Translations under genes and position numbers: made by a program | Shown: positions 47,912-57,238 of the stretch, piece after piece | Position numbering within the stretch: the first letter of the stretch is position 1 | Layout of the letters: the number at the start of each line of letters is the position of its first letter | Origin: an uncultured Oscillospiraceae bacterium | GTDB lineage: Bacteria; Bacillota; Clostridia; Oscillospirales; Oscillospiraceae | DNA length: 64,000 nucleotides | Reading direction: 5' to 3' | Assembly: GCA_910579775.1 (NCBI GenBank) | Contig: CAJTUE010000002.1 | Location: 62,001-126,000 of the forward strand | The notes under the pieces: model-generated | Databases searched by the model: none | Told to the model about the DNA's origin: nothing | Seen by the model: only the letters and a program-made list of their open reading frames with translations

Positions 47912-50848
47912 ATGAGCTACCGTATTGGAATCGACATCGGCTCCACTACCGTCAAGGTCGTGGTGCTGGACGAACAAAATAACCTTCTTTTTCGCTCCTA
48001 TGAGCGGCACTACTCCAAGGCTCGCGAGCGGGCCTGCGAAACTTTGTCCGGCATCCGCGAGATGCTGGAGGGCAAGGATGTTCGGCTGGTCATCACCGGC
48101 TCGGCTGGTCTCGGCGTAGCCAAGGCCTGCGAGCTGGACTTTGTCCAGGAGGTCTACGCCACCGCCGCCGCGGTCAATTCCTTCATCCCCGACACTGACG
48201 CCGTCATTGAACTGGGCGGCGAGGACGCCAAGATCATCTTCTTTGGCGGTGCGCTGGAGGAACGGATGAACGGCTCCTGCGCCGGAGGCACCGGAGCCTT
48301 CATCGACCAGATGGCTACTTTGATGAACGTCACTGTGGGCGAGCTGGATGAGCTCTCCCTGAAGCACGAAAAGATCTACCCCATTGCCTCCCGGTGCGGT
48401 GTTTTTGCCAAGACCGACATTCAGCCCATTCTGAACCAGGGCGGACGCAAGGAGGACGTAGCCGCCTCTATCTTCCAGGCCGTGGTGGATCAGACGGTCG
48501 GCGGCCTGACCCAAGGCCGGGAGCTGAAGGGCAAGATCGTCTTTCTCGGCGGCCCTCTCCACTTTCTCATGGGCCTGCGGGAGCGCTTTGTAGAAACGCT
48601 CAAGCTGGACGCAGAGCACGCCGTCTTCCCCGAGGACGGCGACTGCTTTGCCGCCATCGGCGCGGCGCTGTGCGCCTCGGACTACCCCGAGCGTCCCTAT
48701 GACCAGGTGTTCAAGCAGCTGGAGGAATCGGTAGAAAGCGCCAACGTGGTGGACACCATGCCTCCGCTCTTTGAAAGTAAGGCGGATTACGACGCTTTTG
48801 TCGCCCGTCACAACGCCTCTCATCCTCCCGAGGTGGACCCCGTCACTTATGAAGGTCCCGCTTACTTAGGCATTGACGCCGGCTCCACGACCACTAAAAT
48901 GGTGCTCATTGCTCCCGACGGCGGGATGCTCTATACCTATTACCATTCCAATCTGGGCAACCCCGTAGCCATTGTCCTGGAGCAGCTTAAGGAGATCTAC
49001 AAGCTCTGCGGCGACCGTATTCAAATCAAGGGCGCGGCGGTGACCGGCTACGGCGAGGACCTGATCAAGAACGCCTTCCACTGCGACCTGGGCCTGGTGG
49101 AAACGGTAGCCCACTACAACGCCGCCGCCCACTTCAACCCCGATGTGGACTTCATCATCGATATCGGCGGTCAGGACATGAAGTGCTTCAAGATCCGCGG
49201 CGGCGCGGTGGACTCCATCATGCTCAACGAGGCTTGTTCCTCCGGCTGCGGCTCCTTCATTGAAACCTTTGCCAAAGCTTTGGGCTACAACATCGCTGAT
49301 TTCTCTAAGCTGGGCCTGCTGACCCAGCATCCTGTCAATCTGGGTTCCCGCTGCACCGTGTTTATGAACTCCAGTGTCAAGCAGGCGCAGAAGGACGGGG
49401 CCAGTGTAGAGGATATCTCGGCAGGTCTCTCTATTTCCATCGTAAAAAATGCCATTTACAAGGTCATTCGCGCCGTCTCCGCTGATGACCTGGGCAAGCA
49501 CATCGTGGTCCAGGGCGGCACCTTCCTGAACGATGCTGTGCTCCGCGCGTTTGAACAGGAGCTGGGCCGCAATGTGACCCGACCCACCATCGCCGGACTG
49601 ATGGGTGCGTTCGGCGCGGCTCTCGCCGCCCGTAACGCCAAGTTGGATTCCTCCACTCTGCTCAGCTCCTCCGCGCTTGAGCAATTTACCCACACAGCCA
49701 AGCCCGTCACCTGCGGTCTGTGCACCAACCACTGCTCCCTCACCGTCAATTCTTTTGATGGTGGGCGGAAATTCATCTCGGGTAACCGTTGCTCCCGGCC
49801 TCTGGGGCAGGAAAAGGTCAAGCGCCCCGATCTGATGAACTATAAGTACGAAAAACTCCGCGCCATGGAGGGCAAAGGCGTCGGGGACGGCAGCCGGGGC
49901 AAGATCGGCTTCCCCATGGGGCTTAATTTCTATGAAAATCTTCCCTTCTGGTTTACTTTCTTCACCCATCTGAACTTTGAGGTGGTCCTTTCCCCTGAGT
50001 CCTCCCGTAAGCTCTATCTGTTTGGACAGCACACCATTCCCTCAGACACCGTGTGCTATCCCGCCAAGCTCATGCATGGGCACGTAGAAAAGCTGGTGGA
50101 GCAAGGGGTCGATGCCATCTTCTATCCCTGCATGTCCTATAACTTTGACGAAAAGAGCAGTGATAACCACTATAACTGTCCGGTGGTGGCCTACTACCCC
50201 GAGCTTTTGTCCGCCAATGTCCCCTGCTTGAAAGACATCCGCTACTTAAACCCCTATGTGGGTCTCCATCGTCCTCACGACTTTGAAAAGCACATGGCCA
50301 AATACATGGAGGAGACCTTCTCCATCCCTCACCGGGAGACGGTGGCCGCCGCCAAAGCCGCCTACCGCGCCTATGACGTATACAAGGAGGAGCTGCGTGC
50401 CGAGGGTGCGCGGTATATTGCTGACGCTCGTGCCAGCAGTCAACCCATCCTGGTTGTGGCGGGCCGTCCCTATCACATCGACCCGGAGATCAACCACGGT
50501 ATCAATGACCTTATTACCTCCTTTGGCTTTGTTCTGCTCACTGAGGACGCCGTGGCCTATCACGAGCCTTATGCCCCACGCACCGTCCTCAACCAGTGGA
50601 CCTTTCAGGCCCGGATGTATAACGCCGCCCGCTATGTGTGCGGGCAGCCGGATATGCAGCTGGTCCAGTTGGTCTCCTTCGGCTGCGGCACCGACGCCAT
50701 CACCGGCGATGAGATGCGCACCATTCTGGAAAGCAACGGCAAGCTCTACACCCAGCTCAAGATCGACGACATCAGCAACCTTGGCGCGGTAAAGATCCGC
50801 ATCCGTTCTCTGATGGCCGCCATGGAGGCAAGAAACAACCATGGATAA
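47912..50848 (+). CDS. 2-hydroxyacyl-CoA dehydratase activase-like protein (tandem BadF/HgdC ATPases plus DUF2229)
   Basis: The 978-residue protein has two ASKHA ATPase domains, about 3-265 (IGIDIGSTTVKVVVLDEQ) and 315-575 (LGIDAGSTTTKMVLIAPDG). Each has the cysteines that bridge an iron-sulfur cluster in HgdC activators (SCAGGTGAF / SRCGVF and SSGCGSF / SRCTVF). A CxxCxxxC segment lies near 599 and a DUF2229 region near 650-870. Related proteins are usually about 1,400 residues, with a dehydratase-like C-terminus; here that part is a separate gene at 52342. The substrate is unknown; ATP-driven electron transfer is inferred. Confidence 0.87.
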   Translation: MSYRIGIDIGSTTVKVVVLDEQNNLLFRSYERHYSKARERACETLSGIREMLEGKDVRLVITGSAGLGVAKACELDFVQEVYATAAAVNSFIPDTDAVIELGGEDAKIIFFGGALEERMNGSCAGGTGAFIDQMATLMNVTVGELDELSLKHEKIYPIASRCGVFAKTDIQPILNQGGRKEDVAASIFQAVVDQTVGGLTQGRELKGKIVFLGGPLHFLMGLRERFVETLKLDAEHAVFPEDGDCFAAIGAALCASDYPERPYDQVFKQLEESVESANVVDTMPPLFESKADYDAFVARHNASHPPEVDPVTYEGPAYLGIDAGSTTTKMVLIAPDGGMLYTYYHSNLGNPVAIVLEQLKEIYKLCGDRIQIKGAAVTGYGEDLIKNAFHCDLGLVETVAHYNAAAHFNPDVDFIIDIGGQDMKCFKIRGGAVDSIMLNEACSSGCGSFIETFAKALGYNIADFSKLGLLTQHPVNLGSRCTVFMNSSVKQAQKDGASVEDISAGLSISIVKNAIYKVIRAVSADDLGKHIVVQGGTFLNDAVLRAFEQELGRNVTRPTIAGLMGAFGAALAARNAKLDSSTLLSSSALEQFTHTAKPVTCGLCTNHCSLTVNSFDGGRKFISGNRCSRPLGQEKVKRPDLMNYKYEKLRAMEGKGVGDGSRGKIGFPMGLNFYENLPFWFTFFTHLNFEVVLSPESSRKLYLFGQHTIPSDTVCYPAKLMHGHVEKLVEQGVDAIFYPCMSYNFDEKSSDNHYNCPVVAYYPELLSANVPCLKDIRYLNPYVGLHRPHDFEKHMAKYMEETFSIPHRETVAAAKAAYRAYDVYKEELRAEGARYIADARASSQPILVVAGRPYHIDPEINHGINDLITSFGFVLLTEDAVAYHEPYAPRTVLNQWTFQARMYNAARYVCGQPDMQLVQLVSFGCGTDAITGDEMRTILESNGKLYTQLKIDDISNLGAVKIRIRSLMAAMEARNNHG

Positions 50849-51593
50849 CCAAACCGCTTGGTCCGTTACCAAGGCTCAGCTGGCGCTGGATCTAGGCTGT
50901 GACCCCGCCTTATTCGACGTCCCCGGCAACCAGATCATTCTCTGGAAGGACTGCCCGGGACGGCGCAAATACAGCAATCAAACGCCTATTTTAGAAATCG
51001 CCGTTCACAACAGCAAGCTGGTGGCCGCCTGCAGCGCAGAGCTTTTGGAGCCTTGCCGCGCCCTTTTGGGGGATATTTCCGCCGAATGGCTGTTCTCCCC
51101 CAGATACCTTCGAGCCCTGGAGGACATTCTTTGCCCTGTCGGCTATGAGGTCGGTCCCCTGCGGCATTTCTACATTCCCCGCTTCCCTCTCACTCCCGCC
51201 GAACCGCTCACAGCCGTACGCTGGTATGAGGAAAAGGAGCTGGAATGCTTCCGAGACGATGACCGCTGGACGGATGCCGTGGCCTTCGGCGAATATTCTC
51301 CCGATATCCTGGGTGTTGCCGCACTGGATGAAAAAGGAGACCCCATTGGCATTGCCGCCTGCAGCCGGGACGGCGAAAAGCTCTGGCAGATCGGCATTAA
51401 TGTTCTGCCCGCACACCGCGGTAAAGGCCTTGCCGCCAACCTCTCCGCCCTTCTGCGCGACGAGATCCTCCGCCGGGGCGCGGTTCCTCTATACAGCACC
51501 GCTGAAAGCCACATCAACTCCCAAAACGTAGCGTTCAACGCCGGATTTCGTCCTGCCTTTGCCTATCTTTTTGCTCAACAGAAAGGACATTGA
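50841..51593 (+). CDS. GNAT-family N-acetyltransferase (first of two)
   Basis: The 250-residue protein has a poorly conserved N-terminal half (1-140) and a C-terminal GNAT fold with the acetyl-CoA loop INVLPAHRGKGLAANLSALLRDEIL and the following YSTAESHINSQNVAFNAGFRPAFAYLF. The substrate is unknown. It overlaps the activase gene by 8 bases and the next GNAT gene follows within 2 bases, so all belong to one transcript. Confidence 0.82.
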   Translation: MDNQTAWSVTKAQLALDLGCDPALFDVPGNQIILWKDCPGRRKYSNQTPILEIAVHNSKLVAACSAELLEPCRALLGDISAEWLFSPRYLRALEDILCPVGYEVGPLRHFYIPRFPLTPAEPLTAVRWYEEKELECFRDDDRWTDAVAFGEYSPDILGVAALDEKGDPIGIAACSRDGEKLWQIGINVLPAHRGKGLAANLSALLRDEILRRGAVPLYSTAESHINSQNVAFNAGFRPAFAYLFAQQKGH

Positions 51594-51595
51594 CT

Positions 51596-52318
51596 ATGCT
51601 TCCCTGCCAAGCCGTTCTTGAACGCAATCCGCTTCTCTATGTAGATATTATTGAGGCCCTTCGCCGCGATATCTGTCAGGTCCTCTATACTGACGAGGCC
51701 GCCTGCCTCCTCGGCTTCCCCCACGGTGACAAGCCTATCACTGAGTTTACCACCCTGTGCGCAGACCCGGCCGCCGCCGAGCGGGTGTTTGCCAAACTCC
51801 CCTGGGACCGGGACATCCTTTTTGCCGTTCATGAGGACCACTGCCTCCCCGTGCTAAGAGATACCTACCACGTTCAGCCCTTTCTGGGCGAAGCATTTTA
51901 TCAGATGGCCTATCTGCAAAAGGAGCCTGTTCCCGTTCCCGAGAGTCCCTTTTCAGTCCGACCCTTGGATGTTTCTTATCTTTCCCCGGTGGCTGAGATA
52001 CACAAAGACGAGGATGAGGGATATCTGCGTGATCGTCTGGAATCCGGGGTCATGCTGGGTGCGTTTGACGGCGACATCCTAATTGGCTTTATCGGCGTCC
52101 ACGGTGAAGGGGCAATGGGTCTGCTCCAGGTACATCCCGACTATCGCCGCCGGGGTGTCGGCAAGCTGCTGGAAGCTCATCAGATCAACCATCATCTGGC
52201 CTGGGGCGAGACCCCTTATGGCAGTGTCCTCACCGCCAATACGTCTTCTCTCGCCCTTCAACGCTCTCTTGGTATGACCGCTTCCGTTCCTACTTTCCAC
52301 TGGTTTTTCAATGAGTAA
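51596..52318 (+). CDS. GNAT-family N-acetyltransferase (second of two)
   Basis: The 240-residue protein has the acetyl-CoA motif MGLLQVHPDYRRRGVGKLLEAHQINHHLAWG near residue 177 and TANTSSLALQRSLGMTASVPTFHWFF at the C-terminus. The N-terminal half (PLLYVDIIEALRRDICQVLYTDEAACLL) resembles GNAT pairs where the first half is non-catalytic. It is not a close copy of the preceding gene. The ATG at 51596 has AAAGGA at the right distance; TTG 51590 is less likely. Confidence 0.82.
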   Translation: MLPCQAVLERNPLLYVDIIEALRRDICQVLYTDEAACLLGFPHGDKPITEFTTLCADPAAAERVFAKLPWDRDILFAVHEDHCLPVLRDTYHVQPFLGEAFYQMAYLQKEPVPVPESPFSVRPLDVSYLSPVAEIHKDEDEGYLRDRLESGVMLGAFDGDILIGFIGVHGEGAMGLLQVHPDYRRRGVGKLLEAHQINHHLAWGETPYGSVLTANTSSLALQRSLGMTASVPTFHWFFNE

Positions 52319-52341
52319 TTCTCCTGAAAGGAGCTTTTATC

Positions 52342-53646
52342 ATGGCTGAACTGATCTACGACAAGACCGGACGTCTTCTCTTCACCGAAGAGATGAAAAA
52401 GGATTATACCCTTTTGGTCCCACAGATGCTTCCCATTCATTTTTCCATGATGGTAGAGCTGCTACGAAAAGAGGGCTTTCACGCCGTCATGCTCAACACC
52501 CACCACAGGGGCATCGTGGACGAAGGATTGAAATACGTCCACAATGACACATGCTTCCCCGCCCTGCTGGTCATTGGTCAACTCATCGACGCGGTGAAAA
52601 ACGGCGGCTACAACCCCCACAAGGTGGCGCTGGTCATCACCCAAACCGGCGGCGGTTGCCGGGCGTCCAACTATATTCACCTTCTTCGTAAGGCCCTGGA
52701 AAAGGCGGATATGGCCTATATCCCCGTGATCTCGGTCAATCTCTCCGGGCTAGAAAAGAATCCGGGTTTTAAACTATCTTTGAATTTTCTACGCAAGGCC
52801 GTCTTCGCTATGATGTACGGCGATATCATTATGAACGTTGCCAATCAGGTGCGCCCCTATGAGATCACCCCCGGCGATACTGACCGGGCTGTGGACAACT
52901 GCATCGGCTGGCTTATCGCCGAAATGGACCACGGCAAGGGCCTTTCCTACAAGGGCATGTGCCAAAACTTCCGCCGCATCTGCGACCAGTTCAAGGCCAT
53001 CTCCGTCACCGGGGAGCAAAAGGTCCGTGTGGGCGTGGTGGGCGAGATTTACGTCAAGTTCTCTCCCTTGGGAAACAACAACCTGGAGGCATTTCTTCTT
53101 TCGGAGGGCGCAGAACCGGTCGTTCCCGGCCTCACCGACTTTATTATCTTCAAGATCCATAACCGTATTGCGGATATTGACCTCTACGGCGGCAAATGGA
53201 TCAAGAAAAAGGTCTGCATTCTCTTTAAACGCTATGTAGAACGGTGCCAAAAGGCAATGATCGGCGCGCTGGAGGACTCCCGCCGCTTCCGCGCCCCCGG
53301 CACCTTTGAGGACTTGCACCGTCTGATCCAAGGCTATCTGGGCGACGGCAACAAGATGGGCGAGGGCTGGTTGCTCACCGCCGAGATGCTGGAGCTGATC
53401 CATTCCGGCGTGCCTAACATCGTCTGCACCCAGCCCTTTGGCTGCCTCCCAAATCATATCGTAGGTAAGGGAATGATCCGCCGCCTCAAGGACGACTACC
53501 CCTACTCCAATATTGTTGCCATCGACTATGACCCCAGCGCCACCCAGATCAATCAGGAAAACCGCATCAAGCTTATGCTTGCCAATGCCAAGGCTCTTGC
53601 CAAGCAGGAGGCGGAGAAAGAGCTTGCGGGGGCGGCCACTGTATAG
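52342..53646 (+). CDS. 2-hydroxyacyl-CoA dehydratase-like subunit (HgdB/YjiM family)
   Basis: The 434-residue protein matches the C-terminal third of large activase-dehydratase proteins. It has NDTCFPALLVIGQLIDAV with a conserved Cys, VITQTGGGCRASNYIHLLRKAL, EIYVKFSPLGNN, and VCTQPFGCLPNHIVGKGMIRRLK before the end segment YDPSATQINQENRIKLML. Conserved cysteines suggest a 4Fe-4S cluster. With the 978-residue protein it adds to about 1,412 residues, the usual full length. The ribosome site is AAAGGAG. Confidence 0.87.
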   Translation: MAELIYDKTGRLLFTEEMKKDYTLLVPQMLPIHFSMMVELLRKEGFHAVMLNTHHRGIVDEGLKYVHNDTCFPALLVIGQLIDAVKNGGYNPHKVALVITQTGGGCRASNYIHLLRKALEKADMAYIPVISVNLSGLEKNPGFKLSLNFLRKAVFAMMYGDIIMNVANQVRPYEITPGDTDRAVDNCIGWLIAEMDHGKGLSYKGMCQNFRRICDQFKAISVTGEQKVRVGVVGEIYVKFSPLGNNNLEAFLLSEGAEPVVPGLTDFIIFKIHNRIADIDLYGGKWIKKKVCILFKRYVERCQKAMIGALEDSRRFRAPGTFEDLHRLIQGYLGDGNKMGEGWLLTAEMLELIHSGVPNIVCTQPFGCLPNHIVGKGMIRRLKDDYPYSNIVAIDYDPSATQINQENRIKLMLANAKALAKQEAEKELAGAATV

Positions 53647-53710
53647 ATCCACGCTATGCCAAAGCGTTGTCAATAGGACGCTTGCACCAAAGAGAAAAGG
53701 AGAAAGACAC

Positions 53711-55078
53711 TTGAATACCAACGAGAACCTTTTACCGAAAGAAAACAAAATGGGCGTGATGCCCGTGAAAAAGCTGGTTGTCACTATGTCCTGGCCTATT
53801 ATGCTCTCCATGCTGGTCCAGGCCCTCTACAACATGGTGGACGGCATCTTCGTTTCCTGGGCCAGCGACAAGGCATTCCTGGCCCTGGGCTACGCTTTTC
53901 CCGCCCAATCTCTGATGATCGCCATCTGTGCCGGCACCGGTGTGGGCGTCAACGCCTTACTGGCCCGCCGCCTGGGCGAGAAAAACACTGAGGAAGCCTC
54001 TCAGGTCGCCCTGCACAGCTATCTGATCTATTTTGCGATCTGGCTGGCTCTGGCAGCCTTCGGCCTCCTTGCCGCCAAACCCTTTATTGGGCTCTACACC
54101 ACTGACCCGGAGGTCCTGCGCTACGGCACAGACTATCTTCGTATCGTCACCATCGGCTCCATAGGTATGTGTATGCAGTTTTCCGCGGAGCGCATTCTTC
54201 AGGCCAGCGGAAACTCCATCGGTCCCATGATCATCCAGGGAGCAGGCGCCCTCTTCAACATCATCTTTGATCCCATCCTGATCTTCGGTTACTTTGGCTT
54301 TCCTGCCATGGGAGTGGCGGGTGCCGCCATTGCCACCATTGCGGGACAGTGGCTGGGCATGGTCATCGGTTTTGTCATGGTCCTGCGCAACAAGATCGTC
54401 CCCATCCATCCTCGGGCCTTTCGCTTTCACGGCCACTTAATTGTGGACATCTACCGCATCGGACTGCCTGCCATCCTGATGCAGTCCCTTGCCACCGTAG
54501 CCGTTTCTATCATGAACAAATTCCTTGGCTCCATCAGCGACGCCCATATGTTTGTGATAACCGCCTATATTAAGATCGAATCCTTTGTCCTCATGCCTAT
54601 TTTCGGCTTGAATAACGGCGTCATCCCCATCATCAGCTACAACTACGGCGCCAGAAAGCCGGACCGCATTCGGGAAGCCATCCGCTTTTCCCTGGCCCTC
54701 TCCATGGTCATCATGTGTTTGGGCACCCTGCTGTTCTGGCTTTTCCCGCAACTCTTTCTCTCCTTGTTCAACGCCCCGGCGGACGCGGTTCAAGTGGGGA
54801 TCATCGCTCTTCGTACCATCAGCCTCTCCTTCCCCATGGCGGCCATCGCCATCGTGCTCAGCGGCGTGTTCCAAGCCTTGGACGCCCCAATCCTGAGTCT
54901 TATCAGTTCTCTCACCCGCACCATTCTCTCCCTTGTTCCAATCGCCGCCCTTTTTACCTATCTCTATCCCGACGGCGTTTGGTTCTCCTATCCCATCTCC
55001 CAGGCCCTGTGCGTCATTTTGAGCGTGATCTTCTATAAGAAGATCGCCAAGCAGCGTCTCCACGCCCTTTCGGCATAA
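53711..55078 (+). CDS. MATE-family multidrug/sodium antiporter
   Basis: The 455-residue membrane protein has about 12 hydrophobic segments. MATE features include MSWPIMLSMLVQALYNMVDGIFVSW at the N-terminus, GTGVGVNALLARRLGEKNTEEA, and FGLNNGVIPIISYNYGARKPDRIREAI in the second half. It exports cationic drugs in exchange for Na+ or H+. TTG at 53711 is preferred, with AAAAGGAG 8 bases before it; the family N-terminus starts just there. A longer upstream reading overlaps the previous gene. Confidence 0.9.
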   Translation: MNTNENLLPKENKMGVMPVKKLVVTMSWPIMLSMLVQALYNMVDGIFVSWASDKAFLALGYAFPAQSLMIAICAGTGVGVNALLARRLGEKNTEEASQVALHSYLIYFAIWLALAAFGLLAAKPFIGLYTTDPEVLRYGTDYLRIVTIGSIGMCMQFSAERILQASGNSIGPMIIQGAGALFNIIFDPILIFGYFGFPAMGVAGAAIATIAGQWLGMVIGFVMVLRNKIVPIHPRAFRFHGHLIVDIYRIGLPAILMQSLATVAVSIMNKFLGSISDAHMFVITAYIKIESFVLMPIFGLNNGVIPIISYNYGARKPDRIREAIRFSLALSMVIMCLGTLLFWLFPQLFLSLFNAPADAVQVGIIALRTISLSFPMAAIAIVLSGVFQALDAPILSLISSLTRTILSLVPIAALFTYLYPDGVWFSYPISQALCVILSVIFYKKIAKQRLHALSA

Positions 55079-55129
55079 AATTCCCTGCAATTTCGTTATA
55101 GTCTATCTTACAGAGAGGATGTGTCACCT

Positions 55130-56080
55130 ATGCCAACCCCCTACCACATCAGCCTGGGCGAGGTCATCCAGGAATTTAAGCTGGAGGTCATTCGCAGCGC
55201 GCCGGGATATGAGGACACCCCCATTACCCTGGAAGACGTGAACCGCCCCGGTCTTCAGCTTACAGGTTTTTTTGACTACTTTGACCCCATGCGCATTGAG
55301 CTGATGGGGCTGGTAGAGAACACCTACCTAGCCGGGCTCACCTCGGAGCAGCGACGCAGCGCCTTCGACCAACTGTTCAGCTATCCTATTCCCACCCTCA
55401 TCATCACCCGCTCTCTGGAGCCTTACCCGGAGTGTTTGGAGATGGCGGAAAAGTACAACCGCACCATTCTGCGCACTGCGGACGCCACTTGTACCTTCAT
55501 GAGCGCCCTTATCAGCTTCCTGAAAAACTCCCTGGCCCCCCGCATCACCCGCCACGGCGTACTACTGGAGGTCTACGGCGAGGGCGTTCTCCTTCTGGGC
55601 GAGGCGGGCGTAGGTAAGAGCGAGACCGCCATCGAGTTGGTCAAGCGCGGACACCGCCTCATCGCCGACGACGCCGTGGAGATCAAGCGCACCGACACCA
55701 AGCGGCTGGTTGGTACCGCCCCCGCCCTCATCCGCCACTACATCGAGCTGCGGGGCATCGGCGTGGTGGATGTGCGCCAGCTCTTCGGTATGGGCGCGGT
55801 CAAGGACCAGCAGGAGATTGACATCATCGTCAATCTGGAGCAGTGGCGGGAAAACGCTTTCTATGACCGGCTGGGCATGGAAAACCTCTACACCAGCGTC
55901 TTAGATGTGGATATCCCCTCCCTCACCGTTCCTGTCAAGCCCGGCCGCAATCTCGCCGTCATCATTGAGGTGGCCGCCATGAACAACCGCCACAAGAAAA
56001 TGGGCTACAACGCCGCGGTGGAGTTTACCAAACAGATCAACGAGCACTTTGACCAGGCCCTCAGCCAGCAGAACCAGTAA
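55130..56080 (+). CDS. hprK: HPr kinase/phosphorylase
   Basis: HprK phosphorylates HPr on Ser46 and reverses it, linking glycolytic state to catabolite repression. The 316-residue protein has the N-terminal substrate-like domain, LLLGEAGVGKSETAIELVKRGHRLIADDAVEIK with the Walker A at about 157-164, and the capping/K3 motif ELRGIGVVDVRQLFGMGAVKDQQEID. PVKPGRNLAVIIEVAAMNNRHKKMGYNAA lies at the C-terminus. ATG 55130 fits the AGAGAGGA site. Confidence 0.95.
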   Translation: MPTPYHISLGEVIQEFKLEVIRSAPGYEDTPITLEDVNRPGLQLTGFFDYFDPMRIELMGLVENTYLAGLTSEQRRSAFDQLFSYPIPTLIITRSLEPYPECLEMAEKYNRTILRTADATCTFMSALISFLKNSLAPRITRHGVLLEVYGEGVLLLGEAGVGKSETAIELVKRGHRLIADDAVEIKRTDTKRLVGTAPALIRHYIELRGIGVVDVRQLFGMGAVKDQQEIDIIVNLEQWRENAFYDRLGMENLYTSVLDVDIPSLTVPVKPGRNLAVIIEVAAMNNRHKKMGYNAAVEFTKQINEHFDQALSQQNQ

Positions 56081-56104
56081 GACCACACGAAAGGCGGCAA
56101 TCCT

Positions 56105-57061
56105 ATGCGCCCCAATACGCTTTATATCGTCGTTCCCTGTTACAATGAGGAAGCTGTCCTGCCCGAGACCGCCAAACGGCTGCGCGCCAAGCTGGAGGCC
56201 TTGATCGCACTTGGGCAGGTCTCGTCTCGAAGCCGCGTAATGCTGGTCAACGACGGCTCGAAGGACGCCACCTGGGCCATCATTTCTGCCCTCCACCGGG
56301 ACTGTCCTCTCTTTAGCGGCGTGGACCTCACCCGCAACCGAGGGCACCAAAACGCCCTGCTGGCGGGGCTGATGACCGCTAAGGCCCGGGGCGACCTGGT
56401 CATCTCCATGGACGCCGACCTTCAAGACGATATCGACGTAGTAGACGAGATGGTGGCCAAGTACCACGAGGGCTGTGATATCGTCTACGGTGTGCGTTCT
56501 TCTCGAAAAAAGGACACCTTTTTTAAGCGTTTTACCGCCGAAGGCTTTTACCGCTTTATGAACGTCTTAGGGGCCAATGTGGTCTTCAACCACGCCGACT
56601 ACCGCCTCATGTCCAAGGCCGCGTTGGAGGGCTTGGCGGAGTTCAAGGAGGTCAACCTCTTCCTCCGGGGCCTTGTCCCCATGATTGGCTACACCACCGC
56701 CACGGTAGAATACGAGCGCGGTAAACGCTTCGCTGGGGAGAGCAAATATCCCTTCAAAAAGATGATCGCCTTCGCGTTGGAGGGGATCACTTCCCTTTCC
56801 ACTAAGCCTATCCGCCTCATCACCGCCCTTGGCTTTCTGATTTTTCTCGTCAGCGTCGCCATGCTGGTCACCTTTATCGCCCAGTGGGCCATGGGCATGA
56901 CCGTTGTAGGCTGGGCCAGCGTCATCTGCTCAGTGTGGGCCATCGGCGGCTTGATCCTGCTCTCCTTAGGCGTTATTGGCGAATATATCGGCAAGATCTA
57001 TCTGGAAACAAAACAACGTCCCCGGTTCCTGATTCGAGAAGTTTTAGACACAGAAGAATGA
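56105..57061 (+). CDS. GT2 glycosyltransferase of the DPM1/GtrB type
   Basis: The 318-residue protein has an N-terminal GT-A domain with YIVVPCYNEEAVLPET, VNDGSKDATW, and the metal-binding DADLQDDIDVVDEM, then two C-terminal membrane helices (ITALGFLIFLVSVAMLVTFIA, ASVICSVWAIGGLILLSLGVIGEYIG). Such enzymes transfer sugars to a polyprenyl phosphate for wall glycans. It lies 24 bases after hprK and ends in a strong terminator. Confidence 0.9.
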   Translation: MRPNTLYIVVPCYNEEAVLPETAKRLRAKLEALIALGQVSSRSRVMLVNDGSKDATWAIISALHRDCPLFSGVDLTRNRGHQNALLAGLMTAKARGDLVISMDADLQDDIDVVDEMVAKYHEGCDIVYGVRSSRKKDTFFKRFTAEGFYRFMNVLGANVVFNHADYRLMSKAALEGLAEFKEVNLFLRGLVPMIGYTTATVEYERGKRFAGESKYPFKKMIAFALEGITSLSTKPIRLITALGFLIFLVSVAMLVTFIAQWAMGMTVVGWASVICSVWAIGGLILLSLGVIGEYIGKIYLETKQRPRFLIREVLDTEE

Positions 57062-57075
57062 ACAAATGCCATAGT

Positions 57076-57115
57076 CATAAGAAAAGGACGACCAATCGGT
57101 CGTCCTTTTCTTATG
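57076..57115 (+). terminator. Terminator after the GT2 gene
   Basis: A perfect 18-bp stem (CATAAGAAAAGGACGACC and its complement) with an AATC loop and a TTTTC run in the 3' arm. Confidence 0.85.
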
Positions 57116-57175
57116 CACTTTTCCGTTTCGGCGGGCAGGCAGTATCAATCGTTTTCTTGTTCCCTCAGCCTTAGT

Positions 57176-57208
57176 TTGACCTTTTTTGTGTGGCCCAAGC
57201 CGTATACT
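57176..57208 (+). promoter_or_regulatory. spoIIGA promoter with abnormal 21-base spacer
   Basis: TTGACC (57176-57181) and TATACT (57203-57208) are 21 bases apart. Bacillus spoIIG has a 22-base spacer and requires phosphorylated Spo0A to bring RNA polymerase to it. No perfect 0A box is visible nearby; the best is a partial match (TTCGGCG) near 57127. Confidence 0.6.
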
Positions 57209-57238
57209 GAAAGCCTGACCGGGAAAGGAGGCTGTGTT

